Assembly: GCF_022760175.1 (NCBI RefSeq)
Contig: NZ_CP094326.1
Location: 2,716,804-2,780,803, forward strand
DNA length: 64,000 bases
Direction: 5' to 3'
Source of the DNA: Zhouia spongiae
Lineage (GTDB): Bacteria > Bacteroidota > Bacteroidia > Flavobacteriales > Flavobacteriaceae
Positions 9,400 through 18,165 of this stretch are shown piece by piece; positions within the stretch are counted from its first letter, which is position 1, and the number at the start of each line of letters is the position of its first letter. Both the position numbers and the translations under genes were made by a program. The notes under the pieces are model-generated. The model was not told where the DNA came from, made no database searches, and worked only from the letters and a program-made list of their open reading frames with translations.

Positions 9400-9429
9400 A
9401 AATTTGCTCAAATCCTTAGGAGCAAATTT
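9400..9429. promoter_or_regulatory. Perfect inverted repeat between nth and bcp
   Basis: Arms AAATTTGCTC (9400-9409) and GAGCAAATTT (9420-9429) match perfectly around a 10-base spacer. The left arm overlaps a TAAATTTG -7 box (9399-9406) pointing toward bcp, so a bound protein could block or recruit polymerase for bcp. The site is only 10 bases from the nth start codon, so it could affect nth too. Confidence 0.5.
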
Positions 9430-9487
9430 GCGATTTTTAATCAAAATAGTTCCTTTTAATTTCAATAAAACTTTAAAAAAATAGTCT

Positions 9488-9946
9488 ATGAATACATTAA
9501 AAGCAGGAGATAAGGTAAAGGCGTTTACCGTAAGCGATCAGGATGGTAATAAGATTTCATTATCAGATTATAAAGGAAAAAAGTTAGTGGTTTTCTTTTA
9601 CCCTAAGGCAAGTACCCCCGGCTGTACCGCCGAAGCATGTAATTTAAGGGATCATTATAAAGAGTTACAAGAAAAAGGATACGAGTTGTTGGGGGTCAGT
9701 GCAGATTCTGAGAAACGTCAATCTAATTTTAAGAATAAATACGAATTTCCATTTCCGTTATTGGCAGATGAAAACAAAGAAGTCATTAATATTTTTGGGG
9801 TCTGGGGACCTAAGAAGTTTATGGGGAGGGAATACGATGGTATTCATAGAAAAACATTTATCATAGATGAAAATGGAGTTGTAGAGCGGGTAATTGATAA
9901 AGTTAAAACGAAAGACCACGCAGCTCAAATTCTGGAAGAAGTATAA
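9488..9946 (+). CDS. bcp: Thioredoxin-dependent thiol peroxidase (Bcp/PrxQ)
   Basis: Cytoplasmic peroxiredoxin that reduces hydrogen peroxide and organic hydroperoxides. The 152-residue length is typical for PrxQ. The peroxidatic motif is STPGCTAEAC, with peroxidatic Cys46 and a resolving Cys51 five residues later, which identifies the PrxQ class that forms an intramolecular disulfide. It is a single-gene unit, with an inverted repeat upstream and a hairpin terminator directly after it. No signal peptide. Confidence 0.95.
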   Translation: MNTLKAGDKVKAFTVSDQDGNKISLSDYKGKKLVVFFYPKASTPGCTAEACNLRDHYKELQEKGYELLGVSADSEKRQSNFKNKYEFPFPLLADENKEVINIFGVWGPKKFMGREYDGIHRKTFIIDENGVVERVIDKVKTKDHAAQILEEV

Positions 9947-9962
9947 CTTTAAGAACAGTGCT

Positions 9963-10009
9963 CTGATGTCACCAGGGGCCTGGGTTGCCTCTGGGGGTCA
10001 GTTTTTTTA
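9963..10009 (+). terminator. Intrinsic terminator after bcp
   Basis: GC-rich stem CCAGGGGC (9972-9979) with GCCTCTGG (9987-9994, one G-U pair), extended outside by CTGA/TCAG and followed by seven T residues at 10002-10008. Confidence 0.7.
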
Positions 10010-10987
10010 ATATTTCAGTCCAATTTGATCTCTGATCTGATCCAGGGTTTTTATGAGCCGGAGGCTGAAATCATGGCTCATGACCGGACTTTCCTTCTTA
10101 CCATCGATGAGGAGCCGGTTAAAATGTTCAATTTCATAAGTATACCCTTTTGTATGATAGCCAAAATCGACTGTCTGGCTATCTGTTCCTGACAGGATGC
10201 TCACAGTTGTCGGGCCGTAAAAATTCTTGTTTATTTTTATGATCCCGTGTTCACAATAAAAGGTTGCAGTTGTAGGTGTGTTTTCTATGACAGTACTTTT
10301 CAATTGAGCAATCACTTGATCCGGATAAGTGAATTTTATTTGACACTGAGTGTCAATATTATTATCCAGAAAGTGGGCAGTAGCATCAATTTTATCCGGT
10401 ACTCCCAAGACAGACAATGCAGCAAATACAGGGTAAATCCCAATATCTAAAAGACTTCCTCCTCCGAGTTTTTTATCGAAAAGCCTGGATTTCTTATCGA
10501 ATTCAGATTTAAAACCGAAATCAGCTTCCAGTTTTTTAAGTTTTCCAAATTCATTTCTGTCAAGAAGTTCCAGAACATACCGGTAATGTGGCAAAAAATA
10601 AGTCCACATGGCCTCCATTAAAAGTACATTATTGCTTTTTGCCATGTAGATCATTTCTTTTACTTCGGCTTCATTCATCGCCAAAGGTTTTTCACATAGA
10701 ACTGCTTTTTTGTTTTTTAAACAGGCCAAAGCGTTTTCTTTGTGCAAGCTATGTGGTGTGGCGATATAAACAGCATCAATATTTTCATCTTTTAAAAGAC
10801 CGGCATAAGAATCGTATGCCTTTTGTACGTGGTGTTTTTCAGCAAAATTTCGTGCTTTAGAAGAATTTCTTGATCCAACAGCATATAACAGGCCGCTATC
10901 GACGGCTTGCATATCTTCAGCAAATTTTTCGGCAATATTGCCTAACCCGATAATCCCCCAACGTATCTTTTTATATTTGTTGTTCAT
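10007..10987 (-). CDS. Gfo/Idh/MocA family oxidoreductase
   Basis: NAD(P)-dependent sugar or sugar-derivative dehydrogenase of 326 residues. The N-terminal Rossmann motif is WGIIGLGNIAEKFA, followed by the family signature ATPHSLHKENAL and CEKPLAMNEAEV, whose lysine acts in catalysis. The C-terminal alpha/beta domain contains LGGGSLLDIGIYP. No signal peptide, so cytoplasmic. The start overlaps the end of the symporter gene by 17 bases, which implies translational coupling. A role in oxidising whatever the symporter imports is a reasonable inference; the substrate cannot be read from sequence. Confidence 0.88.
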   Translation of the reverse strand: MNNKYKKIRWGIIGLGNIAEKFAEDMQAVDSGLLYAVGSRNSSKARNFAEKHHVQKAYDSYAGLLKDENIDAVYIATPHSLHKENALACLKNKKAVLCEKPLAMNEAEVKEMIYMAKSNNVLLMEAMWTYFLPHYRYVLELLDRNEFGKLKKLEADFGFKSEFDKKSRLFDKKLGGGSLLDIGIYPVFAALSVLGVPDKIDATAHFLDNNIDTQCQIKFTYPDQVIAQLKSTVIENTPTTATFYCEHGIIKINKNFYGPTTVSILSGTDSQTVDFGYHTKGYTYEIEHFNRLLIDGKKESPVMSHDFSLRLIKTLDQIRDQIGLKY

Positions 10988-12698
10988 GACGGCTGGAAGT
11001 CATTAATTGAAAAATCAGAGCAAGTAAAATAACCGACAGGCACCCTATGAAGTTTAGCCATAAATAACTAAGTTTTTCTTGTCCTTCCGGTTGAATTCCG
11101 ATAGCAAAATAATAAGTAACGATGATAATTATCTGGGTAAGTATGGCAGCAATGAAAGTTGCATTGCCTTTAATGAATTTAATGAAAAATGCTATCAGGA
11201 AAATCCCCAGGATGTTACCGTAAAATATGGAGCCAATGATATTGACAAGTTGAATAAGGTTTTCAAAAAGAGATCCGAAATTGGCAAATAAAATTGCAAT
11301 GATCCCCCATAGGAACGTGAACCATTTGGTGGCCTTTAGAAAGTGTTTTTCAGTGCGTTCCTTTTTCTGAAAACGCTGGTACAGATCGATGGTTGTTATG
11401 GTTCCTAATGCATTTAACTCGGATGCGGTAGAAGACATGGCCGCAGATAGAATAACAGCCAACAATAAACCTATGAGTCCTTTAGGCAGATTATTCAGGA
11501 TGAAATGAATAAAGACATAATCCTTGTCATTTGTTTCAAGGTCTTTATTTACCGTATTGATTATTTTCTTGGCCGAATTACGGTATTCTTTTTCTTTTTT
11601 ATTAATTTCCTGAATATGTTGTTTGGCTTCAAGGGTCATGTCAAAATCTTTTACATCCAATACCGATGAAAAATGATCCTGGGCCATCTTTTTTTCCCTT
11701 TCGAGTTTTTTATAATCTTTTTCGAGCTCCTGATATTCCCGGGCTATTTCAGAATTCATTACAGCTTCCGTAGCTGCAGGATTAAAATTAAGAGGAGCAG
11801 GATTGAATTGATAAAAAACAAAAACCATGATTCCTACCAATAAAATAAAGAACTGCATGGGGACTTTGAGTAATCCGTTAAAAATAAGGCCCAATTGACT
11901 TTCTCTGACGGATTTGCCCGAAAGGTATCTTTGTACCTGGCTCTGATCGGTTCCAAAATAGGCCAACGCAAGAAACAAGCCTCCCGTTATTCCGCTCCAG
12001 AAAGTATATCGACTTGAAGTATCAAAGGAAAAGTCAACGATGTTTAATTTATCATTGGCACCGGCTATTTTAAGTGCCTTATAAAATGTAACATCATTGG
12101 GCAGGTAGCTCAAAATAAGAAAAAAGGCTATGAACATCCCCGTCATAATAACAAACATTTGTTGTTTTTGGGTAACACTCACCGCGTTTGTACCCCCCGA
12201 TACGGTATAGATAATAACCAAAACGCCAATGATGAGATTCAATGTTTTCAGATCCCATCCTAATACGGCAGAAAGGATGATTGAAGGTGCAAAAATTGTA
12301 ATACCGGCTGCAAGGCCTCTTTGAATTAAAAAGAGGATGGCCGCCAGCGATCGTGTTTTCAGATCAAACCTGCCCTCGAGGAATTCATAGGCGGTATATA
12401 CCTTAAGTTTGTGGTAAATCGGTACAAAGACCATACAGATGATGATCATGGCAAGAGGTAAGCCGAAATAGAACTGTACAAAGCCCATTCCGTCGTGAAA
12501 TGCCTGACCGGGAGTTGATAAAAAGGTAATAGCACTTGCCTGGGTAGCCATTACCGACAGCCCTACTGTCCACCATTTAGCTTCATTACCGCCCAGAATA
12601 TAGTCACTTACATTTTTACTTCCCCTCGTTTTAAAGTATCCGTAAAGAACAATAAATAACAGCGTACCCGATAATACAATCCAATCAATCGACTCCAT
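10971..12698 (-). CDS. Sodium:solute symporter (SSS family)
   Basis: Integral membrane cation-coupled transporter of 575 residues with about 13-14 predicted helices. SSS marks include the YILGGNEAKWWTVGLSVMA segment near residue 35 and the helix LIGLLLAVILSAAMSSTASE around 405-424. An unusual hydrophilic segment of about 80 residues (roughly 312-392), rich in Glu, Lys and Asp with heptad-like spacing (REYQELEKDYKKLEREKK), splits the helix bundle and looks like a coiled coil. It sits between a 33-residue membrane peptide gene upstream and a Gfo/Idh/MocA dehydrogenase downstream, all in one operon with a secreted deacetylase. Substrate unknown; sugars or amino sugars fit the context. Confidence 0.88.
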   Translation of the reverse strand: MESIDWIVLSGTLLFIVLYGYFKTRGSKNVSDYILGGNEAKWWTVGLSVMATQASAITFLSTPGQAFHDGMGFVQFYFGLPLAMIIICMVFVPIYHKLKVYTAYEFLEGRFDLKTRSLAAILFLIQRGLAAGITIFAPSIILSAVLGWDLKTLNLIIGVLVIIYTVSGGTNAVSVTQKQQMFVIMTGMFIAFFLILSYLPNDVTFYKALKIAGANDKLNIVDFSFDTSSRYTFWSGITGGLFLALAYFGTDQSQVQRYLSGKSVRESQLGLIFNGLLKVPMQFFILLVGIMVFVFYQFNPAPLNFNPAATEAVMNSEIAREYQELEKDYKKLEREKKMAQDHFSSVLDVKDFDMTLEAKQHIQEINKKEKEYRNSAKKIINTVNKDLETNDKDYVFIHFILNNLPKGLIGLLLAVILSAAMSSTASELNALGTITTIDLYQRFQKKERTEKHFLKATKWFTFLWGIIAILFANFGSLFENLIQLVNIIGSIFYGNILGIFLIAFFIKFIKGNATFIAAILTQIIIIVTYYFAIGIQPEGQEKLSYLWLNFIGCLSVILLALIFQLMTSSRHEQQI

Positions 12699-12701
12699 AT
12701 A

Positions 12702-12803
12702 TTAGCGGTTACCGGTCATTATCAGATAAAAAACAATTATATAAACAGCATTAGCAACAAGAACCAATGTGTACCATTTTTTCCATTCAAATTTATCCAG
12801 CAT
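12702..12803 (-). CDS. 33-residue single-helix membrane peptide
   Basis: ORF from ATG 12803 to TAA 12702. The peptide begins MLDKFEWKKWYTLVLV and continues with a hydrophobic stretch (residues about 12-28) before ending MTGNR. One transmembrane helix preceded by a basic/aromatic cytoplasmic face is clear. It lies 3 bases after the deacetylase stop and 3 bases before the symporter start, so it is embedded in the operon without free space. The spacing and design suggest a small companion subunit of the symporter, but no family was recognised. Confidence 0.65.
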   Translation of the reverse strand: MLDKFEWKKWYTLVLVANAVYIIVFYLIMTGNR

Positions 12804-12806
12804 CTA

Positions 12807-15350
12807 TTATCCTTTAATATTTTTATTACCTGTTTTAACCTGTTTTTTTCCGATAGAAAGCATGTTCGTAAAAAGTTTGTATGCACCGGGAACACCGGCA
12901 GGAAGCTCTCTAAAGAAACTTAGTCCCGTATAAATATAGTAACCTTTTCCATATCGAGCTACCAGTAAACTGCCTTTTTTAGGCGATTCGCCTTTATCAT
13001 GCATAGACAATACCGCGGTAAATTCATCTCCCCATTTATTCGGGAAGTATAAACCACGTTCTTGTACCCATCCGTTAAAATCACTTTGACTGATTTTGTT
13101 TGGGAAATTAATTAACGAATGGTTTTGTGTTAATACTTCAACAGCAGAGTTTTCATCAGTTACCCGGTCTCTTGATAGCTGCAACTGATAGGGAGCCAGG
13201 TTTTTTACCGGAAAATCACCGTTCCTCCATGTCGTATTATATTGTACGATGATAGTACCCCCTTGGTTAACATAATCTAAGAGGAATTTTTGTTTGAACT
13301 TTAATTCATCAACTACGTTATAGGCTCTTATCCCGACAACAACGGCATCAAACCTTTGCAAGTTTTCTAGGGTTATATCTTCAGGTGGAATAGTAATGAC
13401 GTTATATCCTATTTGTTGTAAGCTTTCAGGGATCGCATCACCGGCACCCGCGATGTATCCAATATGATCTCCCGCCTTTTCTATGTTTAACCGGACTACT
13501 TTTGCTTCAGAGGGGATCAGTACTGTTTGCGTGGGGATATGATCGTAGGCAATTTCAATTAATGCTCCGGAATAGGCATCCCCGTTAATACGGACTAAAG
13601 GCTTGATCGTTGCAACATTTTCATTGGCAGGAGGGGTGATCTGAAATGTCACGGTTTTTTCTTCTTTTTTATTATTGATCGAAAAATTGATGGTAGCCGG
13701 ACTGACCTTCCAACCTTCAGGTATCTCCAAAGAGATCCTGCCGGCAATATTGTCTTTAAGGGCTTTTACTTTAAGAGTCACTTCTTTCGCCTGTGCATCA
13801 GGGAAAATATTCACCTTGTCTTCAAATGCAGCAGCTACCGGAGGCAGGATTTCAAAGGGTTGGTATATTTCTCCTTTTGCCGGATCTGAAAACTTATATA
13901 CTACTTCTTTGGTTATAGGAATCGTTACTGAATTGTCGTATACCATATTAAAAGTGACGGAGAGTCCTCTCGGAGTTTCCGGTTTCCCTACCAGGCTCTT
14001 GTCTTTTACCTGATACATGCCTAGTTCAGGCTTTTCAGTTAACCAATAGGGAACGGTATAGGCCATTGATTTAGCTAGCGGAATTTCCAGGCTGATGTTT
14101 TCTCTCTGATTATTTTGAAGGGGTTTATGAAGGGATTGAACCCTGTTACCAGGATTGGCTATAACGCTTTTAAGCATCAAAGGAGTATCACTTCTGTTGA
14201 TAGCTTCCAGTGTGAGGTTGATTTTATCACCCGGATTGGCAGAGGCATCATCAGCGACTGCTTCTAAAAATAGTCCGGAGCAAGCTTCGATTATACGTTT
14301 AATTTCTTTTAACTTTAATGATCTCCAGTAGTCGTCTTCAATGTTTTCAATTAACCGGTATGCCTTTACCAATTGGGGAAGGTGTTCAGCAGGGTCCCTG
14401 AAGTTAAAGTTTTGCTCGATGTCTTTTAGTATAACTTCAATGGGTTTTCCGTTTTTTACCCGGGTCCACGTGGTGTTTATTCCTTCAAACAAGCTTGCTT
14501 TTCCATTAGTTTTCTCACCTTTTAAAAACTCCAGGTACTCTGTCTGATTCCCCCGGGAACCGATACTGCCAAATCCTTGCGACCTGTGTTGGCTCCTGCT
14601 TAAAGCAGCGATCTCATTATTAGAAACCCCTTTCAGGGGGTAATAGTTTCCAATTTCGAATTCAAATAAATTGGTTTTATCAGCCTTGTTAAAATTTTTC
14701 TGGCTACCATAGAACCACCAGGAGGTATTAAAAAATAATCTTTTTGGTTGCCATGCAATCGTGTTCGATAATTGGTCGGAGAACCTGGTAGGATCTCCGG
14801 AGAGATCAAAAGCTTCATAGGTCAACATGGCTGAAGAGGTATGGTGACCATGTGTTGTACCCGGAGACCGATGATCGAATCTGTTAATTATAATATCGGG
14901 GCGAAAATTTCTGATAGTCAACACTACATCCGATAACACTTTTTCCTTATCCCAGATCGAGAGAGTTTCATCGGGATGCTTGGAGTATCCAAAATCATTG
15001 GCCCGTGTAAAGAACTGTTCGCCGCCATCAATTCTTCTGGCAGCCAATAGTTCTTCCGACCGAAGGACACCCAGTAACTCCCGCAATTCCGTACCGATCA
15101 GATTCTGTCCGCCATCCCCCCTGGTTAGGGAAAGGTATGCGGTTCTTGCTTTAAGATCGTTCGATAAATAAGAAATGAGCCTGGTGTTTTCATCATCCGG
15201 GTGTGCGGCCACATACAGTACAGAGCCCAGGAAATTTAGTTTTTGGATGGCTTCGTAAATTTCTGTGGCTGTATATTTTTTAGGTTGTTGTGCCTTTAAG
15301 CATGGTGTGAAAAAGATTGCGGAAATAAGGAAAAAAATAATTTTTCGCAT
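12807..15350 (-). CDS. Secreted PIG-L family deacetylase with C-terminal GATase-like domain
   Basis: Zinc-dependent amidase of the LmbE/PIG-L family, exported. Start ATG 15350 gives 847 residues beginning with a signal peptide (MRKIIFFLISAIFFTPCLKA, cleaved before QQP); an in-frame methionine further upstream would hide the signal. The zinc motif AAHPDDE lies near residue 50 and HGHHTSS near 170, both as in PIG-L enzymes. The middle (about 370-620) has two beta-rich Ig-like segments, and the C-terminus (about 630-845) resembles a class I glutamine amidotransferase-like fold (FDAVVVGIRAYN, NQGGTIIVQYNTT). First gene of the operon with the symporter. Probable role: removing N-acetyl groups from a sugar outside the cytoplasm; substrate unproven. 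Confidence 0.87.
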   Translation of the reverse strand: MRKIIFFLISAIFFTPCLKAQQPKKYTATEIYEAIQKLNFLGSVLYVAAHPDDENTRLISYLSNDLKARTAYLSLTRGDGGQNLIGTELRELLGVLRSEELLAARRIDGGEQFFTRANDFGYSKHPDETLSIWDKEKVLSDVVLTIRNFRPDIIINRFDHRSPGTTHGHHTSSAMLTYEAFDLSGDPTRFSDQLSNTIAWQPKRLFFNTSWWFYGSQKNFNKADKTNLFEFEIGNYYPLKGVSNNEIAALSRSQHRSQGFGSIGSRGNQTEYLEFLKGEKTNGKASLFEGINTTWTRVKNGKPIEVILKDIEQNFNFRDPAEHLPQLVKAYRLIENIEDDYWRSLKLKEIKRIIEACSGLFLEAVADDASANPGDKINLTLEAINRSDTPLMLKSVIANPGNRVQSLHKPLQNNQRENISLEIPLAKSMAYTVPYWLTEKPELGMYQVKDKSLVGKPETPRGLSVTFNMVYDNSVTIPITKEVVYKFSDPAKGEIYQPFEILPPVAAAFEDKVNIFPDAQAKEVTLKVKALKDNIAGRISLEIPEGWKVSPATINFSINNKKEEKTVTFQITPPANENVATIKPLVRINGDAYSGALIEIAYDHIPTQTVLIPSEAKVVRLNIEKAGDHIGYIAGAGDAIPESLQQIGYNVITIPPEDITLENLQRFDAVVVGIRAYNVVDELKFKQKFLLDYVNQGGTIIVQYNTTWRNGDFPVKNLAPYQLQLSRDRVTDENSAVEVLTQNHSLINFPNKISQSDFNGWVQERGLYFPNKWGDEFTAVLSMHDKGESPKKGSLLVARYGKGYYIYTGLSFFRELPAGVPGAYKLFTNMLSIGKKQVKTGNKNIKG

Positions 15351-15425
15351 GTTAGTTGGTTTGTGTGAGTCTTCCAAATATAGAAAATATGATACCCTAA
15401 ACCGGACTTTTTAAAAATTCTTTAA

Positions 15426-15962
15426 CTAAATGCTGTCTGTAGCATCGTCATGACTTTCCTTATCTATTTTTGTCACGCCAATCTGAAGAAACAGATTATT
15501 GGGATAGGTGATGAGCTCTCCTTCGTCCGTTCTGATATGCATGTGGAATACTTTGATGTCTTCAATAATACCTTCTGTCGGAAAATCTTTGTTTAATATT
15601 TTTATACGATCACCTATTTTATAGGGAAAAGAAAAGAATAATATAACTCCGGCGGTAATATTACTTAAAATCGACCATTGAGCAAATAATGCGACCCCGA
15701 TGACTGCAAATACAGATGAAAGAACAAGTCCCAGGTCATTAAAATTCACGCCCCATACTAAGCTCAAAATGGCCAGTAGCAGGATAGAAAGCACTACGTT
15801 GATGTATTTAATGATAAGTGTGGTCCTTACGGTATTAAAATCACTTAGCACGCCAACTTTCCGGGCAGCTTTATGAAAGATATAGCGTACAATCACTAAA
15901 ATGATGATAGTGATTGAGGTTTGTAAGAGTTCGTCTTGGTAAGAAGTGAAAAATTCCCTCAT
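15426..15962 (-). CDS. Small mechanosensitive channel (MscS family)
   Basis: A 178-residue MscS-type channel with three predicted helices: about 15-31, 52-70 and a pore-lining third helix from about 75 to 115 (VLSSVFAVIGVALFAQWSIL). A short MscS beta domain follows (FPYKIGDRIKI, then GIIEDIKVFHMHI). It lacks the long C-terminal cytoplasmic vestibule of full-length MscS (about 286 residues), as small flavobacterial homologues often do. The gene starts 3 bases after the maf stop, so it is the last gene of that operon. Confidence 0.87.
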   Translation of the reverse strand: MREFFTSYQDELLQTSITIIILVIVRYIFHKAARKVGVLSDFNTVRTTLIIKYINVVLSILLLAILSLVWGVNFNDLGLVLSSVFAVIGVALFAQWSILSNITAGVILFFSFPYKIGDRIKILNKDFPTEGIIEDIKVFHMHIRTDEGELITYPNNLFLQIGVTKIDKESHDDATDSI

Positions 15963-15965
15963 GGC

Positions 15966-16553
15966 TTACTCCACTATTGTTTTTAACGTTTTATACAGCA
16001 AATGTACCGGTAATCCAACTACATTAAAGTATGATCCTTCAATTTTTTTAATACCAACGAGTCCTATCCATTCCTGAATACCGTAGGCACCGGCCTTGTC
16101 AAATGGCTTGTAATTCTGAATATAAAAGCGAATTTCTTCTTCTGTTAACTCATTGAAAAATACTTTTGTTATGGAATTTACTGTTTTTTGAATCTTGTTG
16201 GTGGTCAGGCAGATAGATGTGATGACTTCATGAGCATTACCCGATAGCGATTGGAGCATTTCGAAAGCCTCTTGTTTTGTTTTAGGTTTTCCTAGTGCCT
16301 GGTTGTTGTGCCAAACAATTGTATCTGAGGTGATTAATATATCATTTTCGCTTAAAGTTTCCTTAAAGGGAATTGCTTTTAATTGAGCTAAAAAATCAGG
16401 AATGTCGCTGTAACGAAGTCGATCCGGACAAATTTCTTCAACCGGTTTTAAGCGTATTTCGAAGTCCAGTCCAAGGTCTTTAAAAAATTTCTGACGCCTG
16501 GGAGATCCTGAAGCCAGGATCAGATGATGGTTTTTTAAAATATCGTTCAGCAT
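15966..16553 (-). CDS. maf: Maf family nucleotide pyrophosphatase
   Basis: Nucleoside triphosphate pyrophosphatase that hydrolyses dTTP, UTP or modified nucleotides. The 195-residue protein opens with the Maf signature LILASGSPRRQKFFKDLGL and has the catalytic region SDTIVWHNNQALGKPK and FDKAGAYGIQEWIG. Cytoplasmic. It lies in a four-gene minus-strand operon (DUF2520 protein, KdsC-like, Maf, MscS), an order common in flavobacteria as far as remembered. Confidence 0.93.
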   Translation of the reverse strand: MLNDILKNHHLILASGSPRRQKFFKDLGLDFEIRLKPVEEICPDRLRYSDIPDFLAQLKAIPFKETLSENDILITSDTIVWHNNQALGKPKTKQEAFEMLQSLSGNAHEVITSICLTTNKIQKTVNSITKVFFNELTEEEIRFYIQNYKPFDKAGAYGIQEWIGLVGIKKIEGSYFNVVGLPVHLLYKTLKTIVE

Positions 16554-16570
16554 GAAAAAATAGCAGTTAA

Positions 16571-17116
16571 TTAATCGTATTGGGCATCTTTTTCTTCATC
16601 ACCATTCCACTTTCCCTGTACCTTTAATACTTGTTCAATAATGTCTCTCACACAGCCTTTTCCTCCTTTTTTATGAGAAATATATTTCGATATTTCTTTG
16701 ATCTCTGAAGCAGCGTCATTAGGGCAGCAGGGAAGGCCGATGAGTTTCATGACCTCTAAATCCGGGATGTCATCTCCCATATACATCACATTTTCAGCTT
16801 TAATATCATAAATATCGAGATATTCGTCAAGCTGTTCCGTTTTATGATGCGTACCAAGGTAAATGTCTGTAACTCCTAATCCCCGAAGACGTTTTCTGAC
16901 ACCTTCATTGCTTCCTCCTGAAATAATGCACACATTATAACCTTTCTGTATCGCAGTTTTTAGGGCATAACCATCGCGGGTACTCATTTTACGGAGCATA
17001 TCCCCATCTGTGGTAACCAGTACGGAGCCATCGGTCAGCACACCGTCGACATCAAAAATAAAAGTGGTTATGTGTTCAAGATATTCTTTATAACTTTTCT
17101 CTTCCATAGGTTTCAA
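16571..17116 (-). CDS. kdsC: KdsC-like HAD phosphatase (KDO-8-phosphate phosphatase)
   Basis: Tetrameric C0-type HAD phosphatase expected to convert 3-deoxy-D-manno-octulosonate 8-phosphate to KDO for lipopolysaccharide. The 181-residue length is typical and the capless HAD motifs are visible: FDVDGVLTDGSV (motif I with both aspartates), CIISGGSN (motif II) and MGDDIPDLEVM (motif III). Two methionines, at 17116 and 17107, could serve as start; both overlap the upstream DUF2520 gene (by 29 or 20 bases), so the two are translationally coupled. Paralogous C0 enzymes act on other nine-carbon sugars, so the substrate is likely but not certain. Confidence 0.88.
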   Translation of the reverse strand: MKPMEEKSYKEYLEHITTFIFDVDGVLTDGSVLVTTDGDMLRKMSTRDGYALKTAIQKGYNVCIISGGSNEGVRKRLRGLGVTDIYLGTHHKTEQLDEYLDIYDIKAENVMYMGDDIPDLEVMKLIGLPCCPNDAASEIKEISKYISHKKGGKGCVRDIIEQVLKVQGKWNGDEEKDAQYD

Positions 17117-17855
17117 TTAAAGACCGAGTCATCAGCTCGTAAATTTCCTTATGAGTTTTATTGTTTAATTGTTCAAGTTGCGAATTTATGGTTTTTTCGT
17201 CATTTCTTCGCGCAGGCCCGGTTTGGGCATTTACTGGGTTTATTATTTGCACTTTTTGTGCCGTTTCTTGAATTAATGGTTGTAAAATTTCAAAAGGGAT
17301 ATGGTGTTCGAGGCAAATTTCATTTCCGATATGATACAGATGGTTTACAAAGTTATTTACAAAAACTGCGGCTATATGCATGGCTTTTCTTTGTTCGGAG
17401 CTGATAAAATAAGTTTTTGGGGTTATAGCCTTTGCTACTTTTTCAAGGATCGTTTCATCACCTTTGCTTTCAGCTTCAAGACAAAGAGGAATCTTATTGA
17501 AATCTACGGCTTTTTCTTTTGAAAAGCTCTGGAGCGGATAAAACACTCCCCGTCTGTTTTTTGTATTTAGAGCAGCCATAGGTGTACTCCCGGACGTATG
17601 GACAACCAGTTTGTTTTTTAATTGAAGCTGATCAGACACTTGTGCTATAGCATCATCAGAAACAGCAATAATATACAGATCGGCATCGATCAGTTCTTTG
17701 AGATTGTCGGTAATAATGGGGTTCATGTTACCCACATTGTTTTTAGATATATTTCTGCTGAATATTTGAACAACCTTTATCTTTTTCGTCTGTTGAAATG
17801 CATTAAAAAGATGCGTAGCAACGTTGCCTGTTCCAAGAAGTACCACTGTAGTCAT
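17088..17855 (-). CDS. Rossmann-fold DUF2520 (F420-dependent oxidoreductase-like) protein
   Basis: A 255-residue protein with an N-terminal NAD(P)-binding motif VVLLGTGNVATHLFNAF and a C-terminal helical DUF2520 domain (MHIAAVFVNNFVNHLYHIG). The architecture resembles ketopantoate and pyrroline-5-carboxylate reductases but the biochemical function of the family is not established. First gene of the operon with the KdsC-like phosphatase, which it overlaps by 29 bases. Confidence 0.88.
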   Translation of the reverse strand: MTTVVLLGTGNVATHLFNAFQQTKKIKVVQIFSRNISKNNVGNMNPIITDNLKELIDADLYIIAVSDDAIAQVSDQLQLKNKLVVHTSGSTPMAALNTKNRRGVFYPLQSFSKEKAVDFNKIPLCLEAESKGDETILEKVAKAITPKTYFISSEQRKAMHIAAVFVNNFVNHLYHIGNEICLEHHIPFEILQPLIQETAQKVQIINPVNAQTGPARRNDEKTINSQLEQLNNKTHKEIYELMTRSLIETYGREKL

Positions 17856-18165
17856 TCAGCTAAATTAATCATATAATTTGTTTAGTGATAGTGAAAGGAA
17901 AAGAAAAAACAGCTGTTGTTGCTTTTTGAGTTTTAGACGCACGATACTGTAATTGAGTGTACGAATATTACCTATAGTCTGTTATAGGGTATTGTATTTC
18001 TTCCGGTGACGTGATAAATAGAACTTGAATCCTTAAACTGTTTGGCAATGATTTGCATGTTTGCTCTCTGTACGAATCTTTAAGTATTGTTAATAACTAT
18101 GAGAATCCATATTTAAACCCTATTTTTGCACACTGAATTCAAATCAGAAACTTATTTATACTTCG
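17856..18165. other. Divergent intergenic region, 310 bases
   Basis: Separates the DUF2520 operon (minus) from ccsBA (plus). No coding potential was seen. A TATTTTTG box at 18121-18128 points toward ccsBA. An imperfect inverted repeat (ACCTATAG / TTATAGGGT) lies around 17970-17990. Nothing else was identified. Confidence 0.5.
18121..18128 (+). promoter_or_regulatory. Candidate -7 box for ccsBA
   Basis: TATTTTTG matches TAnnTTTG and lies 37 bases before the ATG. No TTG was found at the expected 19-21 base distance, so only the -7 half is supported. Confidence 0.4.
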
